DNA of 64,000 nt, from assembly GCF_036227565.1 (NCBI RefSeq), contig NZ_CP109460.1, forward strand, positions 2,976,001-3,040,000, given 5' to 3'. The position numbers were made by a program, and so were the translations under genes. The stretch's first letter is position 1. Every line of letters begins with the position of its first letter. The notes under the pieces are model-generated. The model worked only from the letters and a program-made list of their open reading frames with translations, ran no database searches and was not told the origin of the DNA. Origin of the DNA: Streptomyces sp. NBC_01454 (GTDB lineage Bacteria; Actinomycetota; Actinomycetes; Streptomycetales; Streptomycetaceae). This document shows, one piece after another, positions 1 through 8,746 of the stretch.

Positions 1-352
1 AGAACGGCTCGGCATCCGGGGTGAGAAAAACGGTCATCGGCCAGCCGCCCTGCCCGGTGGCGGCCTGCACGGCCTCCATGTAGACGGCGTCGACGTCCGG
101 GCGCTCCTCCCGGTCGACCTTGACCGCCACGAAGTGCTCGTTGAGCAGCGCCGCGGTGGCCGGGTCCTCGAAACTCTCGTGGGCCATGACATGGCACCAG
201 TGGCAGGAGCTGTAGCCCACGCTGAGCAGCACGGGCACGCCGCGCCGGCGGGCTTCCTCGAATGCGCCGGCGGACCACGGCCACCAGTCGACGGGGTTGT
301 CGGCGTGCTGGAGCAGATACGGGGAAGTCTCATGGGCCAGGCGGTTCGGCAT
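1..352 (-). CDS. DUF255/YyaL-family thioredoxin-like protein (N-terminal part)
   Basis: Only the first 117 codons are inside the window; the gene continues past base 1. Starting from the ATG whose first base is 352, the protein opens [17 protein letters not shown], then a DNPVDWWPW stretch, then [14 protein letters not shown] with the CxxC pair at residues 50-53. This is the signature start of the DUF255 (YyaL, spermatogenesis-associated protein 20-like) family: a thioredoxin fold followed, in full-length members of about 670 residues, by an (alpha/alpha)6 barrel. The biochemical role is not settled; a thiol-redox or sugar-related function has been suggested. A second ATG 8 bases upstream is in another frame and gives no family match. 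It is divergent from the STAND ATPase gene, with 147 bp between the starts. Confidence 0.9.
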   Translation of the reverse strand, partial: MPNRLAHETSPYLLQHADNPVDWWPWSAGAFEEARRRGVPVLLSVGYSSCHWCHVMAHESFEDPATAALLNEHFVAVKVDREERPDVDAVYMEAVQAATGQGGWPMTVFLTPDAEPF

Positions 353-499
353 GGGGCCATCCTCTCCCAAGGAGACGCGGGGAACGGGGAGCGGAGGGAG
401 TTTTCCACAGGCCTGCCGGAAAGCTCGCGGACGCGGAACACTGTGCGTACGGCGACGATCACCGCCGGACACTGCAGGAACGCTGGAGGGGGAGAAAGC

Positions 500-3400
500 A
501 TGCCGGGCTCACTGGCCGTGCTGCGCGAGGACCATCGCGCGGAAGCGGAAGCGCTGTTGACCAGGGCCGTCGAGGAAGAGGTGCGGCGCTCGGGCGGCCG
601 GCTCGACGGCACCACCCTGCTCGGCAGGGGGCGGTCGGCGCTGGAGGAACTGGCCGGCAGCGCCGCCGAGGAGTACACCGCCTACGTCCGGGCGCTGGAC
701 GAGGCGGCCGCCGGTCAGCCGTCGCTGAGCCACCGGCTCTCGCGCAAGGAGCTGGGCACCCCGGCGGTGGCGACGGCCGTGGCGGCGGTGGCGGCCGTCA
801 GCACGGACCTGGCGTACGGCACGGGCGCGGGACCGGCGCTGGCCGTGGGGGCCTCCGTGGTGCTGGCGGGCGCGACGGCCACGGTCCTGAAGCTGACCGC
901 GGCCCACATGCCGGCCGCGCACCGGGAGGCCGGGCGGCGCGGCCAGCCCGGTGGCTCGCAGCAGCTGCGGCTGCAGTGGCTGACGGCGCTGGAGGTGCGC
1001 GGCGTCCGGCCGTTCCTGGACCAGCAGCGCATGCTGACGGCGGCGGCCCGCGGCAGCGGTGCGTCGGCCACGGCCAAGGGCGGGCAGAGCGGCCGGGGGC
1101 CGCAGCTGCGCGGTGCGGACCGCAGCGCGGCGGCCCGGCAGCGGTCCGTGCTGGAGCATTCGTTCTCCCAACTCCCCAGCCCGGAAGGACCGTTCGCCGG
1201 ACGGCGGACGGAGCTGACGCAGATCGCGCAGTGGGTGCACGCGGCCCGTGCGAGCACGGAGACCAAGCCGACGGTGGTGGTGCTGCACGGCGAACCGGGC
1301 TCGGGCCGCACGGCACTGGCGGTGCGGGCCACCCATCAGCTGCGCGATCAGTTCCGTGGCGCGTGCGTGGTGGACCTGCGCAGTGACACCCCCGGCGAGG
1401 TGCCGCTGCCGACCCGGGACGCGCTGCTGCATCTGCTCAACCGCCTGGGCGCGCCGCGCGAGCAGCTGCTGTTCCGCGAGCGGCCGTCCCAGGAGCAGCA
1501 CGTCAAGCGGCTCACCGAGCTGTACCACCAGCATCTGACGGACCTTCCGGTGACGGTGCTGCTGGATGACGCCGCGGATCCGGAGCAGGTGCGCACCCTG
1601 GTGCCGGAGCGGTCCGACAGCCTGGTGCTGGTCACCTCCCGCGCTCCCCTGGAGCTGCCCGGGGACCTCCAGGCATGGGTGCATCAGCTGCCGGTGGGTC
1701 CGCTGGACGCGGCGGGCACCGAGGAGTTGCTGCGCGCCACCGCCGCGGCCGGCGGCGAGGCGCCGGGCGAGGCGGGCCCCTACGACGCTCGGGCCGTCGA
1801 CGAGATCGGCCGGCTGTGCGCCGGCCTGCCGCTGGCGCTGCGGGTGGCGGGCTCCTCGCTCGGCCCGCGCACGGCCACCACGCTGGCCGCGGACCTGGCC
1901 GCCTACGGGCCGGTGCCGCCGGTGGAGCGCGCACTGTCGCTGCGCTACTTCGATCAGCCCGAGACGGCCCGGCGGCTGCTGCGCCGGCTGGCGCTGGTGG
2001 GCCGGGCGAGCCTGGGGACGGCGGCCGCGGCGGCCCTGCTGGGGGTGGCGAACGCGGAGGCGGAGCGGCAGCTGACGACGCTGGTCCGGGCGGGGCTGAT
2101 CGAGCATGTGCGCGGTGAGCGCTACCGCCTGCACTCCCTGGTGCACAGCTTCGCGCACGACCGGCTGGAGGACGAGGAGGACCCACAGGAGCGCGGCGCG
2201 GCCCAGGAGCGCCTGATCCGCGGCTATGCGGAGCTGGCCGACTCGGTCATCCGGCTGGTCGACGGCCGCACGTCCACCCGCGCCGACCGCTTCGGCTCCC
2301 ACGGCTTCACGTCGCTGGACGCGGCCCTGCAGTGGCTGGACGACGAGAGCAGCTTCATCACCGCCGCGCTGCGCCATGCCGACCAGGGCGTCGACCAGGC
2401 GGCGGTCTCGCATCTGCTGGGCGCGCTGGCCGACTACTGCCTGCTGCGCGGTGACCTCTACCGCCTGGGCGAGCTGAGCGAGCTGACCCGGGCGGTCGGC
2501 CAGGGGCTGCTGTCCCGCTCGGTGCAGTGGCGCACGGGCATCGCGGCCCGGCAGCTCGGCGAGCTGGACAAGGCGCGTACCACCCTGTCCTCGGTGGTCG
2601 ATCTCTACTTCGAGGCACAGCATCCGGTGGGCGCGGCCCGTGCCCTGCGCGATCTGGGCATCACGCTCCAGCAGCAGGGCAGTCTCGCCGAGGCCTCGGT
2701 GAAGCTCCGTGAGGCGCTGGAGCTGCAGTCGGGCCCGGACATGCACGGCGACCGGGCCTGGACGCTGCACGCCCTGGCGGCGGTGGAGCGGGACCGGGCG
2801 CAGCTCGCCGAGGCGCACGCCATGCTGCACGAGGCGCTGGAGCTCCATGAGGAGAGCGAGAGCGTGCACGGCCAGGCGTGGGCGCACTTCCAGCTCGGCC
2901 AGGTGTATCTGCGCAGGGGCGAGGTGCCGGCGGCGGAGCGCTCATTGCAGGCGGCCATGGAGCTCTACGGGCGCACGCACGACGAGCGCGGTGAGGCCTG
3001 GGCGATGACACAGCTGGCACGTGCCCGCCTGGTGGACGGTGATCCGGGGCTCGCGGTCGACCAGCTGCGGCAGGCGCTACCGCTCCACCACCAGCACGAG
3101 GACGCCCGCGGTGAGGCCTGGACCATGTACTACCTGGGCCAGGCCCTGGAGGAGCGCGGCGAGCACGATGCCGCGCTGCGCCAGCTGGAGCGGTCGAGGA
3201 CGATGTTCAGCCGGATGCAGGACGCCTACGGTCTGGCCTGCGCCCGGCACCATTCGGGCCGGGTCACCCGTGATCTGCGGGCCGAGCAGACGGGCTCGCT
3301 GCGCAACAGCGGCTTCGCCCGGCAGCTGCTGCAGGACGCCCGCAAGGACTTCCAGCGGATAGGAGTACCGCACGGGGAGGCCTGGTCCTGCCTGGAGCTG

Positions 3401-3781
3401 CTGATCATCGATGCCGGCAACGGCCGGGCGGCGCAGGCGCTGGAGCTGGCCGACGAGGCAGCCGGCCTGTTCGCCGGCTACGGCGACCGGCGCGGCGAGG
3501 ACTGGGCCCGGTTCCTGCGCTGCACCCTGCTGCCGCTCGCCTCTCCGGGCGGTTCGGTGGTGGGCGCCGCCGTGGCGCAGGAGGAGCTGGCACAGCTGGT
3601 GCGGGAGAAGCACCCGGCCCGCGATTCCCGGCTGGAGGACTGCGCGGAGACGTTCGCGCTGCTGCTGGAGCGCGGGGTGGAGCCGGAAACGGGGTGGCAG
3701 GCATGGCGGCTCGGCATGGTGCCCCACCGCCCTGCGCGCGAGGTCATGGGGGTGGCCGTCACGCCCCCTGACGGGGCATGA
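500..3781 (+). CDS. Membrane-associated STAND (NB-ARC-like) ATPase with TPR repeats
   Basis: 1093-residue protein. The ATG at 500 is preceded by a strong GGAGGGGGAG ribosome site; the open frame extends upstream to 134 but without family-like sequence. Residues about 87-132 hold two Ala/Val-rich hydrophobic stretches that could span the membrane. A P-loop ([11 protein letters not shown]) lies near residue 264, a Walker B strand ([10 protein letters not shown]) near 353, a VTSR sensor-like motif and a GLPLAL motif follow, as in NB-ARC/STAND NTPases. The C-terminal half is helical tandem repeats of TPR type, with recurrent A.....LG....A pairs. STAND proteins are ligand-triggered molecular switches; the ligand sensed here is unknown. 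A regulatory, signalling or defence role is possible but nothing in the sequence decides it. Confidence 0.8.
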   Translation: MPGSLAVLREDHRAEAEALLTRAVEEEVRRSGGRLDGTTLLGRGRSALEELAGSAAEEYTAYVRALDEAAAGQPSLSHRLSRKELGTPAVATAVAAVAAVSTDLAYGTGAGPALAVGASVVLAGATATVLKLTAAHMPAAHREAGRRGQPGGSQQLRLQWLTALEVRGVRPFLDQQRMLTAAARGSGASATAKGGQSGRGPQLRGADRSAAARQRSVLEHSFSQLPSPEGPFAGRRTELTQIAQWVHAARASTETKPTVVVLHGEPGSGRTALAVRATHQLRDQFRGACVVDLRSDTPGEVPLPTRDALLHLLNRLGAPREQLLFRERPSQEQHVKRLTELYHQHLTDLPVTVLLDDAADPEQVRTLVPERSDSLVLVTSRAPLELPGDLQAWVHQLPVGPLDAAGTEELLRATAAAGGEAPGEAGPYDARAVDEIGRLCAGLPLALRVAGSSLGPRTATTLAADLAAYGPVPPVERALSLRYFDQPETARRLLRRLALVGRASLGTAAAAALLGVANAEAERQLTTLVRAGLIEHVRGERYRLHSLVHSFAHDRLEDEEDPQERGAAQERLIRGYAELADSVIRLVDGRTSTRADRFGSHGFTSLDAALQWLDDESSFITAALRHADQGVDQAAVSHLLGALADYCLLRGDLYRLGELSELTRAVGQGLLSRSVQWRTGIAARQLGELDKARTTLSSVVDLYFEAQHPVGAARALRDLGITLQQQGSLAEASVKLREALELQSGPDMHGDRAWTLHALAAVERDRAQLAEAHAMLHEALELHEESESVHGQAWAHFQLGQVYLRRGEVPAAERSLQAAMELYGRTHDERGEAWAMTQLARARLVDGDPGLAVDQLRQALPLHHQHEDARGEAWTMYYLGQALEERGEHDAALRQLERSRTMFSRMQDAYGLACARHHSGRVTRDLRAEQTGSLRNSGFARQLLQDARKDFQRIGVPHGEAWSCLELLIIDAGNGRAAQALELADEAAGLFAGYGDRRGEDWARFLRCTLLPLASPGGSVVGAAVAQEELAQLVREKHPARDSRLEDCAETFALLLERGVEPETGWQAWRLGMVPHRPAREVMGVAVTPPDGA

Positions 3782-3995
3782 CGGCGGGTCCGGGCCCCTC
3801 GCTCGGGCTCGGGCCCACCGCTCGGTCCCCGGGCCCGCCACGTGGGCCCGGCTCGCCGGCCGCTCGGGTCGGCGAGCCGCCGGGCCGGTCAGCCGGCCGT
3901 GTCCATCGGCCGGCCGTCGACCGCTACCCGGTCTTCACGGACCGTCCGGTCCCGGAGGCCCGGCGGTCCGGCATGCGGGGCGGCGGGTACCGCCG

Positions 3996-4241
3996 TCAGC
4001 CGGTCTTCGGCTCGGGTGCCGCGGCGGAGGCCGTGCCGCCGGCCTCGCCGCCCTGGGGCTGCTCCTCGAAGTCCACCTTCTTCATGTGCTTGTTCATTGA
4101 CTTCATCAGCAGCCACACGGCGCCGCCGATGACCGCGAAGACGATGAAGCCGAGGACGCCGGGGGTCACCTTGTCCTTGTCGAACGTGTCGGCAAGGGTG
4201 ACGAAGTGCGTCAGGGCGAGGGTGCTGGTCGCGCTCATCAT
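3996..4241 (-). CDS. Small single-span membrane protein downstream of mca
   Basis: 81 residues. A short N-terminal segment is followed by one hydrophobic helix (about residues 28-47, GVLGFIVFAVIGGAVWLLM) and a charged, Gly/Ala-rich cytoplasmic tail. The stop of mca and this start are 4 bases apart on the same strand, so the two are almost certainly co-transcribed and possibly translationally coupled. A tandem ATG (4241 and 4238) makes the exact start ambiguous by one residue. I recall a small conserved membrane gene in this position in other streptomycetes, but no function is known to me. Confidence 0.8.
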   Translation of the reverse strand: MMSATSTLALTHFVTLADTFDKDKVTPGVLGFIVFAVIGGAVWLLMKSMNKHMKKVDFEEQPQGGEAGGTASAAAPEPKTG

Positions 4242-4245
4242 GGGG

Positions 4246-5118
4246 TCAATTGTTGCGGATGCCCGCGAAGAGGTCGTCCTCGGGGAGGGAAGTGTCCACG
4301 AGCGACTTCGCGAGCTCGTACTCCTCCGTCGGCCAGACCTCGCGCTGGAGGTCCATGGGCACCCGGAACCACCCGCCGTCGGGGTCGATCTGGGTGGCGT
4401 GCGCGATCAGCGCCTTGTCCCGGATCTCGAAGAACTCATCGCACGGCACGTAGGTGGTCAGCGTGCGCTCGCGCTGCTCGAACTGCTTCCAGCGCTCCAG
4501 CCACTCGCCGTACGGCGAGTCCATGCCGCGCGCCAGCAGCGCCTCGTGCAGCGCGATGGTGCGCGGCTTGTTGAAGCCCTGGTTGTAGTAGAGCTTCTGG
4601 GGCTGCCAGGGCTCGCCGGCGTCCGGATACCGCTCCGGGTCACCGGCCGCCTCGAAGGCCACCATCGTGATCTTGTGGGTCATGATGTGGTCCGGGTGCG
4701 GATAGCCCCCGTTCTCGTCGTACGTCGTGATGACGTGCGGCTTGAACGTGCGGATCAGCCGGACCAGGGGCTCCGCCGCCGTTTCGACGGGCAGCAGCGC
4801 GAAGCAGCCGTCGGGCAGCGCCGGCAGCGGGTCGCCCTCGGGCAGCCCGGAGTCGACGAAGCCGAGCCACTCCTGCTTGACGCCCAGGATCTCCCGGGCC
4901 TCGTCCATTTCCTTCTTCCGTACCTCGTGGATGTTCTCCTCGATGTACGGATCGCCCTGGAGCTTGGGGTTGAGGATGGAGCCTCGCTCACCGCCTGTGC
5001 AGGTGGCGACCAGCACGTCCACCCCCTCGGACACGTACTTGGCCATGGTGGCCGCACCCTTGCTCGACTCGTCGTCGGGGTGGGCATGGACCGCCATCAA
5101 TCGCAAGTGCTCAGTCAA
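4246..5118 (-). CDS. mca: Mycothiol S-conjugate amidase
   Basis: 290 residues, full length for the family. Mca is a zinc-dependent amidase that cleaves mycothiol conjugates of electrophiles, antibiotics and toxins into a mercapturic acid, which is exported, and GlcN-inositol, which is recycled. The LmbE-like zinc motif AHPDDES lies at residues 11-17 and the third metal ligand region HPDH in the middle (YPHPDHIMTHK), with TCTGGERG between. The start is TTG at 5118, giving the family's usual TEHLRLMAVHAHPDD opening; an ATG at 5097 would remove seven residues. A GAGGA ribosome site sits about 10 bases upstream. The downstream small membrane gene follows by 4 bases. This gene alone marks the organism as an actinomycete that uses mycothiol. 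Confidence 0.96.
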   Translation of the reverse strand: MTEHLRLMAVHAHPDDESSKGAATMAKYVSEGVDVLVATCTGGERGSILNPKLQGDPYIEENIHEVRKKEMDEAREILGVKQEWLGFVDSGLPEGDPLPALPDGCFALLPVETAAEPLVRLIRTFKPHVITTYDENGGYPHPDHIMTHKITMVAFEAAGDPERYPDAGEPWQPQKLYYNQGFNKPRTIALHEALLARGMDSPYGEWLERWKQFEQRERTLTTYVPCDEFFEIRDKALIAHATQIDPDGGWFRVPMDLQREVWPTEEYELAKSLVDTSLPEDDLFAGIRNN

Positions 5119-5247
5119 GACTCGATCCTCAGTGAAGAGCTGGAGAAGATGCCTCCTATAGTGACCGAAGCGGGGGGCGCTGTATTCCCTGGGGCGGGGA
5201 CCCCCCGGGGGTTAATGGTTCCGGCCCCCCGACCAGGAGAATTGATC

Positions 5248-5658
5248 ATGACCGCGGTGCGTGAAGGGCTCCCCGAAGGACGCTACGGCCGCTCCGCGGA
5301 CGCGCGCGCGGACCGTAAGCTCAAGATCATCGGCAGTGTCCTCGGCGTCGCCCTGCTGGGGGTGATCGGCTGGTGCGGCGTCTCGTACATCTCCGGTCAG
5401 GAGCTCAGCGGCCGGGTGATCGCCTGGGACGCGGTCTCCGACCACGCCGTGAAGGTCCATCTGGAGGTCGTCAAGGACGCCGACGACAAGGGCGTGTGCA
5501 CGCTGCGTTCGCAGGCCGAGGACGGCACCGAGGTCGGCCGCAAGGACGTCACCGTCGACCGGCGCACGGGCCAGGTGGACACCGAGGTCACGCTGCGGAC
5601 GACGAAGCGCGCGACCAACGCCGTACTCGTCGGCTGCACGGCCTCCGGCAAGGGCTGA
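5248..5658 (+). CDS. DUF4307 single-pass membrane protein
   Basis: 136 residues. An N-terminal charged segment is followed by one transmembrane helix (about residues 29-47) and an extracellular beta-rich domain with two cysteines (VCTLRS and LVGCTA), the layout of the actinobacterial DUF4307 family. The function is unknown. The ATG at 5248 has AGGAGA 8 bases upstream; the open frame extends to 3778 in the other direction but without support. Divergent from mca; a TATAGT box at 5157-5162 with a TGAAGA-like -35 element 18 bp upstream is a reasonable promoter candidate. Confidence 0.85.
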   Translation: MTAVREGLPEGRYGRSADARADRKLKIIGSVLGVALLGVIGWCGVSYISGQELSGRVIAWDAVSDHAVKVHLEVVKDADDKGVCTLRSQAEDGTEVGRKDVTVDRRTGQVDTEVTLRTTKRATNAVLVGCTASGKG

Positions 5659-5994
5659 CGCCCCCCGGCCGACCGCGCCCGGCCCGCCCGCCCGCCGCCC
5701 AGGCACCGGGCCCGGACACGGCACCCGCCCCCTCCCGCATCCCACGCCTCACAGTTCTCGTCCCGCCGCAACCGCACCCCTGGCCACACGGCGGCCGGCC
5801 GGCCTCCCGCTCGCCGGCGGGGCGTGTCGGAACCGCCTCTGAGCAGGGATGATGTGATCCTGTGCGGCCACTGTGAAATTCCTCTTCCCCGTTTTGTGCC
5901 GGAATTGTTAGGCTCGTGGTTTCGCCCACCTGTGAAGGCGCAAACCTTCCTGGTAGGGCGTTTGATTTATCCCCAGTACCGACGAGGAGCACCT
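5659..5994. other. Intergenic region upstream of greA
   Basis: 336 bases with no convincing gene. The first half is GC-rich with several imperfect inverted repeats of CGGCCGG type that may end the DUF4307 transcript. The second half (about 5845-5990) is noticeably AT-richer and probably carries the greA promoter; TAGGCT near 5909 is a possible -10 box. Confidence 0.4.
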
Positions 5995-6492
5995 GTGACC
6001 CAGACCAGCGAGAACGTCACCTGGCTTACCCAGGAGGCGTATGACCAGCTCAAGGCCGAGCTGGAGCACCTGTCTGGTCCCGCACGCGCCGAGATCACCG
6101 AGAAGATCGCGGCGGCCCGCGAGGAAGGTGACCTGAAGGAGAACGCCGGGTACCACGCGGCCAAGGAAGAGCAGGGCAAGCAGGAGCTTCGCGTCCGCCA
6201 GCTCACCCAGCTGCTGCAGACCGCGAAGGTCGGCGAGGCCCCCGCCGCGACCGGCATCGTCGCTCCCGGCATGGTCGTCACCATTGCGTTCGACGGGGAC
6301 CCGGACGACACGATGACCTTCCTTCTGGCCTCCCGGGAATACGCGAGCTCGGACATCGAGACCTACTCCCCCCAGTCGCCCCTGGGCACCGGTGTGCACG
6401 GCAAGAAGGTCGGCGCCGAGGCGGAGTACGAGCTCCCCAACGGCAAGAAGGCGGCCGTGAAGATCCTCGACGCCAAGCCGTACACGGTCTGA
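5995..6492 (+). CDS. greA: Transcription elongation factor GreA
   Basis: 165 residues, slightly longer than the E. coli protein as usual in actinomycetes. GreA rescues backtracked RNA polymerase by stimulating cleavage of the extruded RNA 3' end. The N-terminal coiled coil (residues about 10-80) ends in the acidic tip read as REEGDLKENAGYHAAKEEQ, with the expected D and E residues that position Mg2+ in the polymerase channel. The C-terminal FKBP-like domain has the SPLG motif (YSPQSPLGTGVHGKKVG). GTG start with GAGGAG upstream. A strong terminator follows the stop. Confidence 0.96.
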   Translation: MTQTSENVTWLTQEAYDQLKAELEHLSGPARAEITEKIAAAREEGDLKENAGYHAAKEEQGKQELRVRQLTQLLQTAKVGEAPAATGIVAPGMVVTIAFDGDPDDTMTFLLASREYASSDIETYSPQSPLGTGVHGKKVGAEAEYELPNGKKAAVKILDAKPYTV

Positions 6493-6512
6493 GTCGCGAG
6501 GCGCCCCCACAC

Positions 6513-6557
6513 ACGGAGAAGCGGCCCGGAGTGTGATGCTCCGGGCCGCTTCTCCGT
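6513..6557. terminator. Bidirectional terminator between greA and the ABC exporter
   Basis: A perfect 19-bp stem (6513-6531 with 6539-6557) closed by a 7-base loop lies between the convergent stops of greA and the permease gene. There is no U-tract, as is common for streptomycete terminators. It should serve both strands. Confidence 0.85.
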
Positions 6558-6571
6558 GCCGTGCGCCCTGC

Positions 6572-7450
6572 TCAGGCCGTGGCCGAGCGGTACTTGCGGA
6601 CGGCCAGGGTCCGGAAGACCACGATGATCAGGACGGACCAGATCACCGAGGCCAGCACGGGGTGGTCCATCGGCCAGGCGCCGGTCACCGACTTGGGCAC
6701 CCCGTCGATGGTGTTGCCGAACAGCAGCCGGGCGGCGGCCACCGTCGCACTGAACGGGTTCCACTCCGCGATGTGCTGCAGGAACGCCGGCATGCCGTTG
6801 ACCGGGACGAACGCGTTCGAGATGAAGGTCAGCGGGAACAGCCAGATCAGTCCGCCGGACGTGGCCGCCTCGGGCGTGCGCACCGTCAGGCCGATGAGCG
6901 CGCCGATCCAGGAGAACGCGTACCCGAGCAGGAGCAGCAGCGCGAAGCCGGCCAGCACCTCGGCGAGGTTCTCGTGGGTGCGCCAGCCGATCAGCAGCGC
7001 GACGACCGCCAGCACCACCAGCGTCAGCGCGGTCTGTACGAGATCGGCGAGGGTACGACCGGTGAGCACCGCCCCGCGGGACATCGGCAGTGACCGGAAC
7101 CGGTCGATGAGTCCCTTGTGCATGTCGTCGGCGATGCCCGCACCGGCGCCCGCCGTGGCGAACGTGACCGTCTGCGCGAAGATCCCGGCCATCAGGAACT
7201 CGTGATACGCCTGGGCGTCGCCCACCGGGGCGCCGGGGACGTTGATGGAGCCGCCGAAGACATACGTGAACAGCACCACGAACATGATCGGCTGGATCAG
7301 CCCGAAGATCACCACCTCGGGGATCCGCAGCATCCGGATCAGATTGCGCTGGGCCACGACCAGGGAGTCGCGGACGGACCGGCTGACGCCACCACGTGGC
7401 CGCGCGGTCCGGACCGGGGCGCCCCCGGCGGCTTCGGTCACCGTGGTCAC
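6572..7450 (-). CDS. ABC-2 type transporter permease (DrrB-like)
   Basis: 292 residues with six predicted hydrophobic segments, starting at about residue 45 (VVIFGLIQPIMFVVLFTYVFGGS). This is the ABC2 membrane domain of the daunorubicin-resistance DrrB type and forms a homodimeric channel with the ATPase encoded just upstream. The start overlaps the stop of the ATPase gene by four bases (ATGA arrangement), which implies translational coupling and fixed stoichiometry. The substrate is unknown; the family exports hydrophobic drugs, lipids or pigments. Confidence 0.9.
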   Translation of the reverse strand: MTTVTEAAGGAPVRTARPRGGVSRSVRDSLVVAQRNLIRMLRIPEVVIFGLIQPIMFVVLFTYVFGGSINVPGAPVGDAQAYHEFLMAGIFAQTVTFATAGAGAGIADDMHKGLIDRFRSLPMSRGAVLTGRTLADLVQTALTLVVLAVVALLIGWRTHENLAEVLAGFALLLLLGYAFSWIGALIGLTVRTPEAATSGGLIWLFPLTFISNAFVPVNGMPAFLQHIAEWNPFSATVAAARLLFGNTIDGVPKSVTGAWPMDHPVLASVIWSVLIIVVFRTLAVRKYRSATA

Positions 7451-8535
7451 TTCACACCTTCCCTGTCGCTCGTCGCACCCGCGTCCGCGCCGGCCGTCGC
7501 GGCGCCGCTCCGGCCCCGCTTCTGCCGACCGACCGCGCCGCCGTCCGCGTCGGTCCGGCCCGCGCTCCCGTCGCCCGCGCCGTCGTCCGCCGCGTCCTCG
7601 GCGTGGTGCCCGGTCAGCGAGAGGAACACATCGTCGAGGGTCGGACGGCGCAGCCCGATGTCGTCGATCTCCACCCCGCGCAGGTCCAGTTCGCGGATGA
7701 CCTCGGCGAGCAGCTTGGCGCCGCCCGCCACCGGGACCGTGAGCTTGCGGGTGTGCTGGTCGACCGTGCCCTCGCCCTTGCCGAAGCCGCGCAGGACCTC
7801 GTCGGCGACGGTGAGGTGCTCGGGGGCGTGCACCACGACCTCGACGCGCTCACCGCCGGTGCGCGCCTTGAGCTGGTCGGCGGTGCCGCGGGCGATGACC
7901 CTGCCGTGGTCGACGACGCAGATGTCGTGCGCCAGCCGGTCGGCCTCCTCCAGATACTGGGTGGTGAGCAGCAGGGTCGTGCCGCCCGCGACCAGCTCCT
8001 GGATGACGTCCCACAGCTCCTGGCGGTTGCGCGGGTCCAGGCCGGTGGTCGGCTCGTCCATGAACATCACGGGCGGGCTGACGACCAGCGCGGCCGCCAG
8101 GTCGAGCCGCCGGCGCATACCGCCGGAGTAGGTCTTGGCGATGCGGTCGGCGGCCTCACCGAGGTGAAAGCGCTCCAGCAGTTCGACGGCCCGCCGCTTC
8201 GCCTCGCGGCCGCCCATCTGGTAGAGCCGGCCGACCATCGTCAGGTTCTCCCGGCCGGTCAAGTACTCGTCCACGGCGGCGAATTGGCCGGAGAGGCCGA
8301 TGGACCGCCGCACCTCGTCCGGGTGCGCGAGGACGTCGATGCCGGCGACCACCGCCTTGCCGCGGTCGGGCCGGAGCAGGGTCGTCAGGACCCGTACGGC
8401 GGTGGTCTTCCCCGCGCCGTTCGGGCCGAGCATGCCGAGGACCGTTCCTTCGGGAACGTCGAGATCGACGCCGTCCAGTGCTCGCACGTCGCCGAAGGTC
8501 TTCACGAGCCCTTCGGCGTATATGGCGCCTGGCAT
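7447..8535 (-). CDS. ABC transporter ATP-binding protein (DrrA-like)
   Basis: 362 residues. Walker A GPNGAGKTT lies near residue 39, the signature SGGMRRRLDLA near 142 (YSGGM), Walker B VMFMDEPTTGLD around 160-170, and a switch His in LLLTTQY-type context. After about residue 225 comes the long C-terminal DrrA-type domain that contacts the permease, ending in an Ala/Gly/Asp-rich low-complexity tail. First gene of a two-gene exporter operon. Confidence 0.93.
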   Translation of the reverse strand: MPGAIYAEGLVKTFGDVRALDGVDLDVPEGTVLGMLGPNGAGKTTAVRVLTTLLRPDRGKAVVAGIDVLAHPDEVRRSIGLSGQFAAVDEYLTGRENLTMVGRLYQMGGREAKRRAVELLERFHLGEAADRIAKTYSGGMRRRLDLAAALVVSPPVMFMDEPTTGLDPRNRQELWDVIQELVAGGTTLLLTTQYLEEADRLAHDICVVDHGRVIARGTADQLKARTGGERVEVVVHAPEHLTVADEVLRGFGKGEGTVDQHTRKLTVPVAGGAKLLAEVIRELDLRGVEIDDIGLRRPTLDDVFLSLTGHHAEDAADDGAGDGSAGRTDADGGAVGRQKRGRSGAATAGADAGATSDREGVK

Positions 8536-8669
8536 AGGGATACTCCCATGGCTTGGGTCAGTTCCAGGTCGAATATTACGGTTGGCGGCTTATGCCTGCC
8601 TTGTGGCATGGGTACGCAACGGACACCACGACGCACCGGCGCCCCCGCATCCGCGATCGTACGCCCACA

Positions 8670-8687
8670 CGCGATACATCGCGATAC
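8670..8687. promoter_or_regulatory. Direct repeat CGCGATAC x2, possible operator of the exporter operon
   Basis: Two exact copies of CGCGATAC separated by AT (10-bp period) lie in the 211-bp gap upstream of the ABC exporter genes; around the second copy ATCGCGAT is palindromic. Motifs with a TCGCGA core are bound by several PadR/TetR-like repressors, so an operator is plausible. No regulator gene is adjacent. Confidence 0.25.
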
Positions 8688-8746
8688 AAATGCTCCACCT
8701 CCGCGGCCGCCGGCTCACCCCACGGCGTGCACGCCCCGCCGCCCGC

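Noticed and set aside
134-499. Upstream extension of the STAND ATPase reading frame
   Set aside because: The region antisense to the DUF255 gene merely stays open because of high GC; the ATG at 500 has a strong ribosome site and the upstream translation has no family-like sequence.
509-2887. Long minus-strand frame opposite the STAND ATPase
   Set aside because: Arg/Gln/His-rich shadow of a well-supported gene; similar antisense frames occur opposite metB, pccB, accA2, hutH and others, all from third-position GC bias.
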